This document shows, piece after piece, positions 1 to 10,551 of a DNA stretch of 64,000 nucleotides. The notes beneath the pieces are model-generated. The model did not search any database. It had not been told where the DNA came from and saw only the letters and a list, made by a program, of their open reading frames with translations. This stretch comes from Paragonimus westermani. Lineage: Eukaryota; Platyhelminthes; Trematoda; Plagiorchiida; Troglotrematidae. The stretch covers positions 81,058-145,057 of the forward strand of contig QNGE01000146.1 in the NCBI GenBank assembly GCA_008508345.1. Reading direction: 5' to 3'. How positions within the stretch are numbered: position 1 is the first letter of the stretch; every line of letters starts with the position of its first letter. Made by a program: the position numbers and the translations under genes.

Positions 1-235
1 ATCATTTGGTGGATTCCATATGAGACAGTGGGACGGGTGGGTAACAGAGTCCAAATGTGAAATTTCCGAGCTCCCGGTGTGGCTTCGTAGCTCAGCTGGT
101 AGAGCGCTTGCCGCGTTGAGGCATTCTGTGTCTGTCGCTGGTTCGAATCCAGCCGAAGCCTTGACTTTTCACAGTTGGGTCTCATTTAAATTTCAAAATC
201 ATCAGACGTCGACCCGCATGGTTGTCCCTTAACTT
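1..235 (+). repeat. SINE family 1 copy, 5' end cut by window start
   Basis: A short interspersed repeat with an internal tRNA-like head. The same blocks recur elsewhere in the window: a left block about a mismatch-rich 'valid for insertion' segment (ggtggattccatatg... at 9-25), the tRNA-like core at 81-160, and a right block containing tttcacagttgggtct near 167-183. Related copies lie at 2560-2895 (minus), 6560-6775 (minus), 6780-6900 (plus), 40885-41005 (plus) and 57140-57395 (minus), so this is a dispersed family rather than a gene. It codes for nothing; a 70-codon frame through it is incidental. It belongs to the class mobilised in trans by LINE reverse transcriptases (family knowledge). 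The partner LINE is not identified here. Confidence 0.8.
81..160 (+). promoter_or_regulatory. tRNA-like head of SINE with A box and B box (RNA polymerase III type)
   Basis: The core folds on paper as a tRNA. A 7-bp acceptor stem pairs GGCTTCG (81-87) with CGAAGCC (154-160). The D arm is GCTC/GAGC (90-93 with 102-105). The T arm is GCTGG/CCAGC (137-141 with 149-153) around TTCGAAT. An A-box-like TAGCTCAGCTGG lies at 88-99 and a B box GGTTCGAATCC at 140-150. A 4-bp anticodon stem TGCC/GGCA (109-112 with 120-123) closes a 7-base loop with GTT in the anticodon position. The base before GTT is C rather than the usual U33, and about 13 extra bases separate this arm from the T arm. It is therefore a tRNA-derived SINE promoter and not a functional tRNA. 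Confidence 0.75.
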
Positions 236-276
236 TAATGACCACACGCAACAGTTTAATCAAACTGACGTACTTA

Positions 277-785
277 CCTAGATATCCAAACTTACCAAGC
301 ACCGTCCACAACGCCTTACGGTTCACGGAATCGAAGGCATTGGTGAAGTCCACGGAGAAGGCCTACAGGAACTGGTTGCGTACCCGGCATTTCTGCTGAA
401 TTTGTCAACCCGAAAACACCAGGTCGATCGTAATGCGACTCGTCCGGAATTCATACTGCTTCTTAGGTACATTGGCCCACAAAACGTCCGCATTCAGTCA
501 GCTCGGGATAATTTTTGCGAGCGCCTTGCTCACCCAGCTTAGCAAACTGATGCCTCGATAACTGTCAGAGTATCACTTGTTAATGTTTCATCCAAACAAG
601 TGTACGGTAGGGACAGCTTTGTGGTGTTGTGGCATTTCTTCCGGATCCCAGATAGAATAAACCAGCTGAAGCAAAGAGCGTTCCAACGCTGGTCCGCCAT
701 TCTTCAGTATTTCACCTCGCAACTCATCCTTATCAGCAGCCGTTCCCTTGCGAAATTGTCTAATCACTCTCTGCACCTTTAACAA
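277..785 (-). pseudogene. Reverse transcriptase N-terminal part of LINE, frameshifted
   Basis: Minus-strand frame 785-588 reads like the RT fingers lead-in: an IRQF..GTAADKDELRGEILKNGG block and then IWDPEEMPQHHKAVPTVHLF, which matches the 'IWEEEEMP.DWK.A.IVPLFKKG' segment of LINE RTs. After a break, the minus strand near 570-277 gives YRGISLLSWVSKALAKIIPS, then EFRTSRITIDLVFS, then FSVDFTNAFDSVNRKALWTVLGKFGY. These correspond in order to RT motifs 1, 2 and A. Stops replace expected residues after IIPS and in the QIQQKCR segment. Motif A keeps its aspartate (VDFTNAFD). The reading frame ends at the border with the SINE at 1-235, so the 3' half of the element was lost or never copied. Confidence 0.8.
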
Positions 786-1748
786 TTCCGGAGCAACAGC
801 AAGTGAAGATTTGTTGACTGCTGAGGCAGGCTGTTCATGGCCACCCAGTCAATGGTAGCAGGACGGTTTAGTAAGCTACCAAAGTGTTTACGCCAGACCG
901 TCAGGATGTCCTCTGGCTGGGAGCAGTAACAGCCTATGTCCACGTCAGTCAGTGTTTTAGTAGACCGTACGGATTAACCGAAAATACTAGAACTGCTTAT
1001 GTTGTCAGCGATTGGCGTATTTTTGTATCCGCTGATTTTGCTTGTTCCACCAGTCGTTTTTAATTCCTGGATGCTTTTCAACCAGTCGACTGCGAGTATT
1101 TCGGAATGTCGTTTTATTGTTTTCATTGTCGGAGTTCATTATGGAGACGGTAGACAACCTTCTGTCGTACCAAACTGAAGATAGCCACGTTGTTGTCGCC
1201 GAACCAGTCCGGATGTTTCCGGAGTTCGACGCTGATCATCTTAGTGACTGATGCCGTGATCTGTTCTCTGAGATGTTGCCGCTCCTCTGAGCGGCAATCA
1301 CACATTGAGAAGCAGCTCTCGTCTTGGGATTTTTCAGCTGTTCAACATCGAATTTCTATCACTGTCCGGTAGGCCTGCAATAAACAGGTTTGCACATATG
1401 GATAACCAATTTGGTCCTGGCCAGTCCATGATGGGTGTTATATTCATCACGGTGCTGTATTCACTCGCATGATACGCACTTCACGAGTGTCGTGCTACTG
1501 CACAACCATGTTATCAAGCAACTGATGGTGACCGCTTTGTGGGTGAGTCCACGTCGTGATGTTGTTCGCATTCAGCTGGAATCGGGTGTTTGTGATAGCC
1601 AGCTCGGGAGTAGCACACAGGTGGCACAGATGGTCACCGTTCTTCTTGATTAAACCAACGCTGTATGGTCAGAGGACTCCCACTCAGAATTCCGAGTCGG
1701 GCCAGACTCGCAAGCTGAAGTCGACCAGAACAAATAGTCAGCCCCTCA

Positions 1749-2209
1749 TCAGTACGGAACGGATGTTGGCGAACATCTGATCACGGAACAGGTCTTTGTA
1801 CCATCAGTATGAAACATAGTTGGACCGTAAACATTAAAAAATATGGCACACTTACCTCGACCGAATTGCAAGCGCATGGATACGATTAAGAGGCTGATGC
1901 TACGCGTTTCGCCTATCATCGATCGATGATTGTGAAAAAGACACCACGTTCCCGAACACCGTCTACCGGATAACCTAACCAATAGAAGGTGTGCGCATCA
2001 CCTAATCCTCGGAACTTACCTTGATCTGCATGCCTTATTTCACTCAAGACTGCTGTGTCGATGCCGTAGCAGCCCAGTTCTATAGCGATCAATACGGTTC
2101 GCCTTCCCAGTCGTTTTATGGTGTTGCAACGATCCAGTAGTGTACACACATTCCACGTCCCAACAGGGAGCGTCTTTTGTTTCCGAGCTTGTCTCAGGCT
2201 GGTCTTCAT
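1749..2209 (-). pseudogene. LINE apurinic/apyrimidinic-type endonuclease fragment, frameshifted
   Basis: The minus-strand frame 2209-1916 carries LPVGTWNVCTLLDR (the conserved asparagine block of EEP endonucleases), then a RRTVLIAIELGCYGIDTAVLSE stretch that ends in the catalytic glutamate motif (SEIR in place of the usual SETR). After that comes a HTFYWLGYP..ERGVFFTI block. The frame then shifts to 1982-1749, where GRGKCAIFFNVYGPT matches the 'GKFATIISAYAPT' segment. Domain order and spacing are as in RTE/BovB-type endonucleases. The start near 2209 lies about 20 bp inside the inferred element 5' end. It is inactive because of the shift. Confidence 0.8.
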
Positions 2210-2559
2210 GTTACCGAGACGCCAGTGAGCATTGTTTGCTCTAGGATTCGTGCTGGTGAGGTCATTAGAGGAGGGAAAGAGGAAGGGTTTAACAGTAGCA
2301 TATTTTCGTCCACCTACCCTACCACAAACAGCAGATAGGCCGAACCGGCTTATCTCGTGCGACCGCCAATGCAGTACGATGTTCGATTTATGTTGTGATA
2401 TCGTGGTTTATGTGGGTTTAGGATACTGCCAAGACTCCCAGACCTAAACGGCAGAGCCTGTGGCTCGAGAGCCTGCACCGTGTGTCGAAGGGTGACACAT
2501 GTAGGTACATATGCCAATGCAACAGCGCCGACCGCCAATAACAACCGCACAGGCCACAG

Positions 2560-2945
2560 AGCCACACCTGTAAAGTCAACACGCTCGAATAATATTACTG
2601 CTGAGTAGTTTGGCAGACCTGATAACTCAGAAGAGACCCAAGTGGAGAACATCTGTAATTTGGCTGGATGCGCACTAGTGACAGAAACGACACGCCCAGA
2701 CGTCGCAAATGCACTACCAGCTGAACTACGGTGACATGCTGGAAGCTCATAAATTTCATATTTGGATCTAGTTACCCACTCGACCAACTGTGCCATGTGG
2801 AATCCACCAAATGATCCAGGAGGTTGACTGTCCAAGCAGGGTTTCTCGACTACTTCGGGTTGCAATCCACCAACGTCACCGATCAGTATTGACATCGTAT
2901 TACTGATGAGTAATTTGGCAGATTTGATCATTTCAATCTAACAGA
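2560..2945 (-). repeat. SINE family 1 copy plus extra tail fragment
   Basis: This minus-strand copy of the SINE at 1-235 is longer and better preserved outside the head. Reading down from about 2895 it gives the ccaacgtcaccg..tattga block, the cctggatcatttggtgg block, a decayed tRNA-like head (about 2765-2675, with tagttcagctggtag), and a tail with gggtctcttctgagtta near 2640-2620. A second copy of the tail motif (attactgatgagtaatttgg, about 2907-2926) abuts the head side, which suggests two copies arrived in tandem. A 193-codon minus frame (2931-2350) runs through it; that frame is the second longest in the window but is explained by the repeat. Unassigned sequence follows down to 2350. Confidence 0.7.
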
Positions 2946-5689
2946 AGTCCAGATTTTTCGCAAGTGAGTCTCTTCTAAACACTGACCAATAATAGTATGG
3001 AGACAAACATGTCAAAACCAAACAGAACTAGGCTAAGTCAGGAGAAAAATCTGACAGAACAAAACAAAACACACTGACACCATCCATAACGAGAGCATCT
3101 GCCTTTTGTCTGGCTGGTCCTATTTGGCCACTCTGACATGGTTGAACCTGCGCGGGACGATATTTTCGTTAGCATAGCTTAACCATGATGCCAAGGTAGC
3201 AGAAAAGGTTAGGACAAAACATACGTAGGCAATCACACACAGGCACAATTACGGGTGAGGGATCTCGTGGCACTAGATTTGCGGGTTCATGCGTGCGGTG
3301 CACAAACAAGAGACTCACAATGATAGTTCCAAGGAATCCACCCTCTATTCTATGTCTAAGCTCACTGGTCGTTGTTGAGGCCAGTGAGTTCAGCTCAATT
3401 CTGGTGTGTGGTGACCGTTTAATTTACGGGTGGGCAGATCGAGGTAGCTGAGCATGACTGCGCTGTGATTCAAGTGAACGGTCGACAGCTGTGGGTAATG
3501 CAGCCAGGCAGAAGAACGCTTGTGTTCCCTATATTATAGTGACCTTGCTTATTTCATACTGTATACTCACCACTGTGTTACACGAATTCTACTAACTTTT
3601 ATTGTACTGATCTCAGAGTTAGGTCAAAAGACAATTGTCTTTGTGTGGTTGTTTGGCTTCCCGATCGCTCGCAGTACACGTAAAATAATATGTGCTGATG
3701 GTACATTGCCCTGTTTGCTATCAAGTATTCGTGTGTATTTCTGGCGGACAAGTGGTTCACCCTGAGCACAGGATTGCCCATCAAACGAGAGTTGATGAAA
3801 TACGAGCAGAATAATGAGGAACACTAGAGGCTCACTAAGGTGAGGTGCGGATTGCTGTATTCGGTTAGTACGCGTACGATCTGATTTCAGTGTTAAAGCA
3901 TATTACTACACTTCGTCCTAATAAATAAAAACGAGACAATCAGCCTGAATTATGTTAACAGTTATACTGTTGCATAGCGTTGTGCAGTTTGCCCTGTATG
4001 AATCCTGTGACATTCTTGATTAATGATCGTCTCATGCGTCACCTAACCAATTACCAATGTTGTTATGCAGTCGGCTGCCATGGGTGGTCCATCGGGTTTA
4101 CTAAAAGGGACATCTTTATGAATAATTTGAAAGGCATTGGAAGCTAGACATATGTTATGTGGTCGACTCCATGACTGTTTTTTATGACTAAGACGAATCA
4201 AATTAAGTATTCCTGTCCAGGAAACACTCAAAAATAAGTTTAGCAGAAAGAAATTTGAATTGACCACGATGTTCACGTGAACTGGACGCTGGTTTTGTCC
4301 GGCATGCTTTAGGACACAAGGTGCGAAGGTTAGTCACGGAAGGTAACTTACCTGCTTACTGACGACGTGATTCTTTCAATTTACAGAAGTATTGCAAAAA
4401 CCCCATTTCCACAAAATTAGGGGTGGAAGTGGACAGTGGTTTCAAGCTCTCCGCTTGCATAGAACATGAATGCGGTGCACACTTGTGTACACGTCAGACA
4501 TTAAGGATCAGCTTCTGTCGGCTAGTTTACTCGGAAGTGACGTGAACAGGGGCATGACTGTAATTTACTATCCGCTGCGCCTTTGCCTACGTCTACAAAT
4601 GTCTTATCAACGTCAACTCAGTTCACCTTTACAGAACACCATTCATCCACAAATTTTCTTACATACCCTTAGTATCTCGCATCTCTTAGTCAGACTGAAC
4701 CTCATGTGTTGGGTAACACACGTGGTTCAGTAACAAGTGAACAACGAATTCGGTAAAATTTTGTGCTGATGAGGTCAATGTTTCCCTTGTCGAACAGCTT
4801 AGAATCTGGGGACATTATCAGTGGGTCACAGTAATGATAGTCAGAAGTGTGTGGTCATTTTGATCATTGTGCACGCATGCCACTGAGTATGGATGGTCTT
4901 CGGTGGGTTACCCGTGAATACTTTTCGTTCGACGATGTGTGCGAACTGCAGTACAGCAGAGCATCATCGGTCAGTTGGACTACGGATAGCCAGCCTATGC
5001 CTATGAAATTTCACCATTTTCCGATAACTGTTGTGTGGCTACATCCCAGGAAGTAAATCTTCCTTGGGAAGGCACGAGGTTAAAAATGTTCTAATTCACC
5101 CACACAGTCAATATTTTTGGCAAGTGTTGAGATTAGTGAGAAAATTTGCCAACAAAGGGTAACACAAGAACCGTAGGAATGGGTGTGAACGCCTTTGGAT
5201 TTGTAACGGGATCCCACTGAAGACGTGGATTGAGTAAACCGAATGAACGGGATGATGGGAATTTGACATTTTGCAGGCAAGTAATTCGATTCAATCCAAG
5301 TGGGATAACAGTATTGTCAAAAAACGACTCGTGGATCTGAAATCACTTCCAAACACTTTAGTCAGAAAACCAAGACGAAGTACGTTGGAAAAATGTGATC
5401 AGTAAGTGAGTGCACGTGCGCCCACAAAAACCTCAAACGTGCGACACAGAACTTGGGTTTTCCCACCTCAGTAAAAGCACGTTCTCCGCATAGTGAGCTT
5501 GCCCAATGCGTGGATGCATATTTTCTGGTCCTTGCTCTTAAGTCGTGATGTGCGTCTCGTGGTTCGTTGATGCTGAAAGTTAGGTGTCTATCCAAATAAA
5601 ATGGGGAGTGTACAAACATGGAAGGTGACATGAACCTCGGGAGTTATAGAGCTGGCAGTGTGTGTGCAAACTCCACGGAATGATTCTGA
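2946..5689. other. No recognisable gene or repeat
   Basis: Unique-looking sequence. Open frames do not exceed about 90 codons and resemble no family I know. A good minus-strand 5' splice-like site (CAG/GTAAGT, near 4350) has no convincing open exon behind it. Confidence 0.5.
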
Positions 5690-6475
5690 CTGCCTTAACA
5701 AATGGCCCATCAAAAGCGACTTGCCAGTTAACGTCAACAAGTGTGAAGCCGAAATTGTAATACTATCTCGGCGATATCGAACTGTTCACATCAACATCAA
5801 CAGATGGACCTAGGGACATCACTTGCAGACAGGTTAAATTTGTCTACGGATTGCACAGCACAGATGACACTGAATGTCTAGGGGAAGAAGTGTGGGACCT
5901 GCCATCCGAAAGTTTTCCAACTATGCCTGATTCCATAGAGAGTCCACATCTGTAACCGAATACAGCGCATGTTGATCTCATCTGAAATACTATACGGCAC
6001 TTACTGAACGTGTTTAGAGACAGGCAACTGAAGGAGTTGTTGAGCTCACGAAAACCACCCATCTAGATAAATCACACCACGCGTCAGTAACATGCAGACG
6101 CACTGTATTAGAGGTGGTCTAATTCTGACCGACAAAATCTTTCGAATGCTATGTTATCCGCTGGGAGTTCTATAACCAAACGAGGACAAATGCCTAATGG
6201 GTTATTTTGTGAGGTTGAGGTTCGAACAGAGACAGTAGGCTTTCAAACTTACAATCTGTTTGTATTGCAACGGAGCTCTCAGTACTGCGATCTTCACTGA
6301 ATTCGCCTACTATCGGTGCATGTCTCAGAGAAAATCGGCACTACAAGTGTCCTGGCAAATTTCTACAACTCACTCCCACAGGCTACTGATTGTGCCAGTC
6401 TAGAGCAGTGTTGTTCCGGTTTATTTAGCTGTTCTTCAATGACACGATTGCAGAACTGTAGCATTATCTGAGCGT
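5690..6475 (+). pseudogene. CR1-like LINE reverse transcriptase C-terminal end, heavily decayed
   Basis: Translated in shifting plus frames, the segment follows the order of the CR1 C-terminal region. A KW..KSDLPVNVNKCE block comes first (5700-5745), corresponding to the thumb lead-in 'W...F NVDKCE'. Next is an ..LSRRYRTVHININ piece matching the 'LG...H.YTING' strand. Around 6010-6060 an ALTERV.RQAT.GVVEL piece matches 'LERVQRRATKLV'. A RRTVLEVV.. piece near 6098-6125 matches 'RRERGDLI', and FYNSLPQATDCASLEQCCSGLF (split by decay, 6360-6420) matches 'WNSLP..VV.A.S...FK..L'. Many stops and frameshifts are present. No single residue match is decisive, but the colinear series is convincing. It is an old dead copy, 5' truncated as LINEs usually are. 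Confidence 0.65.
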
Positions 6476-6559
6476 CAATTCATTGCCTCGATTATAAATA
6501 GTTTGGCAGCATTACGAATTTACGGAAGACTTACTAGAGGAAAATCTGTGTGTTCGGTT

Positions 6560-6775
6560 AGATTTGAACGAGCGATTAAACAACATGCTGGAGCGCGACA
6601 CGTGGTCTGCCAGTTGAGCTATGAAATCACACTCAAAGTATGGAAATTTTACATTCGGGCCTTGTGGCCCATCCTTTCCACTCTCTTTCAGGAAATACAC
6701 TGGATGATTCCGAGGATCAACCGCCCAGGAGGGGTTTTTTAAACAGTTCACGCTGGACTCCACCGAAGACACTGA
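6560..6775 (-). repeat. SINE family 1 copy, partial
   Basis: The plus strand reads tctgccagttgagctatgaaa, then aaattttacattcggg, then aggaaatacactggatgattc, then tggactccaccgaagacac. These line up in order with the minus-strand SINE at 57205-57380 (tcagctgagctatgaggcc, ggaatttcatatttgg, atggaatccaccaaatgctcc, tggaatccaccaacgtcac). The A-box half of the head is present; the B-box half is lost or diverged. Confidence 0.65.
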
Positions 6776-6779
6776 TGAG

Positions 6780-6900
6780 CGTTAGGAGCGTGGTACCTGT
6801 GACTAGCTTCGCTGATTTTCTGACGTGGAGGAGGCTCAATTTCTGGTTCGAACCTGGCCGAAGCCCACATCTTTCACAGTTGCTTTGGTCACGACAGACA
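6780..6900 (+). repeat. SINE family 1 fragment in opposite orientation
   Basis: This fragment contains ctggttcgaacctggccgaa (6842-6861) followed by gcccacatctttcacagttg, matching the B-box arm and tail start of the SINE at 1-235 (gttcgaatccagccgaagcc and tttcacagttggg). It lies back to back with the minus-strand fragment at 6560-6775, so the two halves of a head face opposite ways. Confidence 0.6.
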
Positions 6901-6902
6901 GA

Positions 6903-7061
6903 AAACATATGTTAACATTTCGTCTACTCTCATCAGTGGCAAACGTAAAGCATACAGGTTATGTAGGACCGAAAATTAGAGACAGACGGGTTATGAATAC
7001 GTATGCGTTCACATCAAGTGTTATGTCACCAACGCCATGGCCACCCTATGGGCTGCTTTAA
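6903..7061 (+). repeat. Left arm of a degenerate inverted repeat
   Basis: This pairs with 7205-7385 read in reverse complement. Shared landmarks in order are gttaacatttcgt / gttgacatttcgt, ctctcatca, aaagcatacaggttat / aaacatactggttat, agacagacgggttatgaa / agacagacagattatgaa, tcacatcaagtgttatg / tacacatcaagtattatg, and ccaacgcca / ccaacacca. Identity is roughly 75% by eye. Confidence 0.75.
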
Positions 7062-7204
7062 CCACCTTTGTGCACACATCTAATTACACCGGGTCACCAA
7101 GATGATCCACTTAGCACATTCGACACATTACTATACAACCAGAATCTGAACCGAATGGTCCCTAACAAGGTTGTGTTGATGAGAACCCACTGGCTGGCGA
7201 TAAA

Positions 7205-7385
7205 TGCATGAAACTGGTTGGAGCAACCCATCGAGTTGTCGTGGTGTTGGTGCCATAATACTTGATGTGTACACGTCCGTGTTCATAATCTGTCTGTCTA
7301 TATTTACTTGCTGCAAATAACCAGTATGTTTTATATTTGAGATTGATGAGAGCAAACGAAATGTCAACATATCGCAAAACATGTT
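7205..7385 (-). repeat. Right arm of the same inverted repeat
   Basis: Reverse-complement partner of 6903-7061 with about 145 bp between arms. Both arms translate into related peptides beginning MLTFRLLSS, which reflects the shared nucleotide ancestry. The family is unidentified; it could be part of a LINE untranslated region or a second SINE type. Confidence 0.75.
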
Positions 7386-7389
7386 CTTT

Positions 7390-10314
7390 CTGGTCTGGTG
7401 AAATTGTTACAGGAGACCCAGTGCTTTTTGTTTCACAATTGTGTCCCTTCATCATCAATTTACATCAAATATTTCTTCTAATCTTGTAGGCCGCCTGGTG
7501 AAACTCGTTCCCCGACCAACACGGAGACAGTACCACACTGGGTCAGGTTTTCTGGCATATTGTACAAACCTGTGAAGCTACAGATATGTGGATCATTTGA
7601 GTAGAGAAGAACCCTGTTATACTGAACATCTCATTGGACTCACTGGTAGCACAATTGCACGACGAGTTTTCCGTGATTCTTAACAACATTTCAGGATTAC
7701 ACAAAATATCCGGGTATTATTGGGATCATCTCTGTGCCTACTGGTAGTAGATGAATTTCCCACTGAACTAGATACCGATGAACGCGTCTACGCTGTTGTG
7801 AATTACAGGCTAGTTATGATGCCTATTTTATTTTTAGGATCAAAAGTATTTACTGAATTATTGTATGCTCTTCCAAATCCAATGTTTGTGACCGATGCCG
7901 AGACTGTCTAGTTTCATCTAGACCATTTTACGAAAAGAGATATAGTCTGGTGGATCCACACACACACATTCATAGTGTTGTACCCTTAAAAGAAACTTGA
8001 CCATTCGTTGGTCCCTCTTACGCGCATCAGATTTTCATGTGGGATGTTCTACCAGATTAATCACACCATGCTTGAGAAGATTTATTCAGGACTGATATTC
8101 TTACATATTCCTAAACAGAACTAGGCCGCCATCAATGAATGTACATCGACCTAGAGCGGAAATAAACTTACACTTCATCTATCTGTCATGGTACGATGAG
8201 CTTGCTGGAGACTAATCAGCCACACATCTTATTTGCCATTGATAATGTCAGTCGCACACGACGAGTGATCACATCAGTCTATACTTGAGCAGCTCTGGCG
8301 TCATTCCAAACAGTTGGTTTGCACGTTTTTTCGTCTTTCCCTAGTTACCGCCACACCTGCTTTACAAACCGTCCTCGTTGGATAAATCTGAAGACTTTTA
8401 TCGGACAGCTATCTTGAACACTTCCTAAGATAAACTTTGAGTTATCTCGATACGAACACATTTTGAACGTAGTCTGTTTTGCACATGGTAGGCGGTGATC
8501 ATGGGACAAAAATAGAAATGGTTTCTGTCAGCTTCACTGAGGACGTCTCAAAAAGCGAGTGTCGTCAATGGTAACAAAAACCTCATCAGACTCCACTGTC
8601 TGTGAACGCTCACTTAGCAGCTGCTGACACAAGCTCTTCCTTGATGCAATATCTCATTAATCACCTGAAGTCTGAGCAAGCACAATCTGTCCGAGATTAA
8701 AATACATGTTCATAAATGAATAACGTTGTCATTGTCAAGCAACTATCGATATCCTTGATCTCCCTCTGAAGATGATGGTGTGCCACATCGCTTATGAGAC
8801 TCACTGACCTATTAAAAGTCGCCTTACCTCATGTAATTTCATAATCCGAATACGACTGGTTGTCGAATTGCCTTCTTGCGAATTATATTACTCTCTAAAC
8901 GTGTATATGTGTGAGCACGTAGAGCATAATTTTATTGCGCAATATCCTTGTACATCAAGAAATTTAATTTTGAAAAAAGGTGAGATCTTGTTCTGAAGAC
9001 GTTGTCAACAATTTGCGGAGGTGGGCAAGAAACCCATGATTTTGGTTTATAGATGACATACCTGTGGATGAACTACGTCAACTGTACAATTCAAGGTATT
9101 CGAATGGCTACGAGCAGTTCCGTATAATCAGTGTTTCTTGGTATTCTGCTTATTCTCCAAATTAAATGACGCTATGCTCGGGAGGTCTCATTAAAAATTA
9201 CAGTAGGATACACATTTACTTTCAGGTTGTGCCTTACAGTCGTTTCGCAACATACCAATCCAGTTCAGTTATACGAAAGTTTTCATAAAACGTGATCGTT
9301 TAATATACCAAACACTTTAAGTATACTTGTACTGCTGAATACAAAGAAACTTGAAAATCTGACTGACAGGAATATCTAATTTGGGGCAGCTTGTGGACAA
9401 CAAGGATCCAAAGCACTGTTCAAGCATGTGGCACACCATGCGAGGTATATTGTGACATTGCAAGGATGAAAAAGCAATGATATCCCCCCGTCGCAGCCAC
9501 TTGCGGAGCAAATTTAATACCTGAAATGCAAACTTCCAAGACGACTTCCCTGTTTACTGTCTTTGTAACGGATTCACGAGTTTCTACACCATCCACCAAC
9601 AATTGTTCTCAGCCTCGTCAAATGGCGAGATGATTCATTCAGGTTGTGTTCAATTGTGTGAAAACTATTGGTCTGATTTTCATTATATTCGAAAGAACCA
9701 TACTAACCAACGTTATGGGAAATACTGAGGTGATACGATCAACCTTTAAAGTTATTTTGGGATACAACACCGAAAACAGTGTTCAAAATTTGATATGGCA
9801 CTTCGGAGTTCTGTTTAAAACATCGATTTTACGACAGTCTCCTTTTGTTTGTGAATAAGGAAACAAATGGTTCCAGAGCGGTTAAGTTCGAAAGTTCGCT
9901 AACCACAAACTAATGATGTTTTCAGAGCATATCTAATGCATAATTAGTGGGCCCAGCTTATTTACTGAGTAGACATAGGACCCAACTGTTTCAGTGTGAG
10001 TCTTATACACACTGGGCTATCGACGGCCACCCATACCAACGGCATGAACTCAACAAACCATAACGACGCTGTCTTTAGGAACACCTTCTTTGTCAAAAAA
10101 TCGCACGCCCCCGCCCCTAAATTCATGTCCGATACCATTGCATGCATACGATTCCATCGATCGACTGTATACTTGTTGCGGATTGGTCTTTCCGTGTGCG
10201 CTTCAGTAGATTATCATCCTTCTATGAGTGTGTGGGTGAGCCGTCAGTTCTATCGGTTGGGGATGAATCACCGCTGTCCCTAACCGTTGTTTTCTCTTCC
10301 CTTTTCGTTTCTAG
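7390..10314. other. No recognisable gene or repeat
   Basis: Frames are short and unrecognised. A short cacacacaca tract lies near 7958. Nothing else stood out. Confidence 0.5.
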
Positions 10315-10432
10315 AAAAATACGCACAATGGCCAACCAGCCTGAACTCATTTACAGATTAAGGAATGGACGTGCACGGTGCACCAGACATCCTTCCGACT
10401 GTTACTCACGCTGTAATCGTTTACTAAACTGA
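10315..10432 (+). CDS. Candidate terminal exon of an unknown gene
   Basis: A long pyrimidine run at 10288-10312 ends in CTAG, a strong 3' splice-like site. It is followed after 13 bases by an ATG in fair context (acacaATGGCC, 10328). The frame then runs 34 codons to TGA at 10430. The peptide begins MANQPELIYRLRNGR and is basic. Two overlapping AATAAA signals follow at 10540-10551, at a plausible distance for a 3' UTR. Acceptor, short frame and polyadenylation signal together are the signature of a last exon. The peptide matches nothing I recognise, upstream exons were not found, and such a trio can occur by chance. The frame is also open upstream of the acceptor. Confidence 0.3.
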
Positions 10433-10539
10433 TGTTGTGGACGCATTGGATAGAACAATAATACTTTTTCCATCCGCCGAAATTTCACTACCCCGTTTTC
10501 AACTTAATGCGTACCGTTCTATACTAAGAAAAATGTATT

Positions 10540-10551
10540 AATAAAAATAAA
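10540..10551 (+). terminator. Tandem polyadenylation signals AATAAA
   Basis: AATAAA occurs at 10540-10545 and again at 10546-10551, about 110 bases after the stop of the candidate exon at 10315-10432. This is only meaningful if that exon is real. Confidence 0.3.

Larger units (their letters stand above)
277..2230 (-). mobile_element. Non-LTR retrotransposon, RTE-like, broken and truncated
   Basis: Read on the minus strand, this holds an apurinic-type endonuclease segment (2209 down to about 1749), a decayed linker with a short readable piece at 1305-1123, and the first part of a reverse transcriptase (785 down to 277). Homology stops just after the region matching the first catalytic block (DFTNAFDSVNR near 345-310). 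The palm motif with YADD and the C-terminal domain are absent. The order EN-RT is that of an autonomous LINE. Multiple frameshifts and stops make it a dead copy. RTE-like is my best reading of the motif style; a related clade is possible. Confidence 0.8.

Noticed and set aside
81..160. Functional tRNA gene
   Set aside because: The fold is good, but it has a C at the U33 position, a non-standard spacer before the T arm and flanking SINE blocks shared with other copies. It is a SINE head.
2350..2931. 193-codon minus-strand gene
   Set aside because: Most of the frame is an antisense-numbered SINE copy whose blocks recur at 1-235 and 57140-57395.
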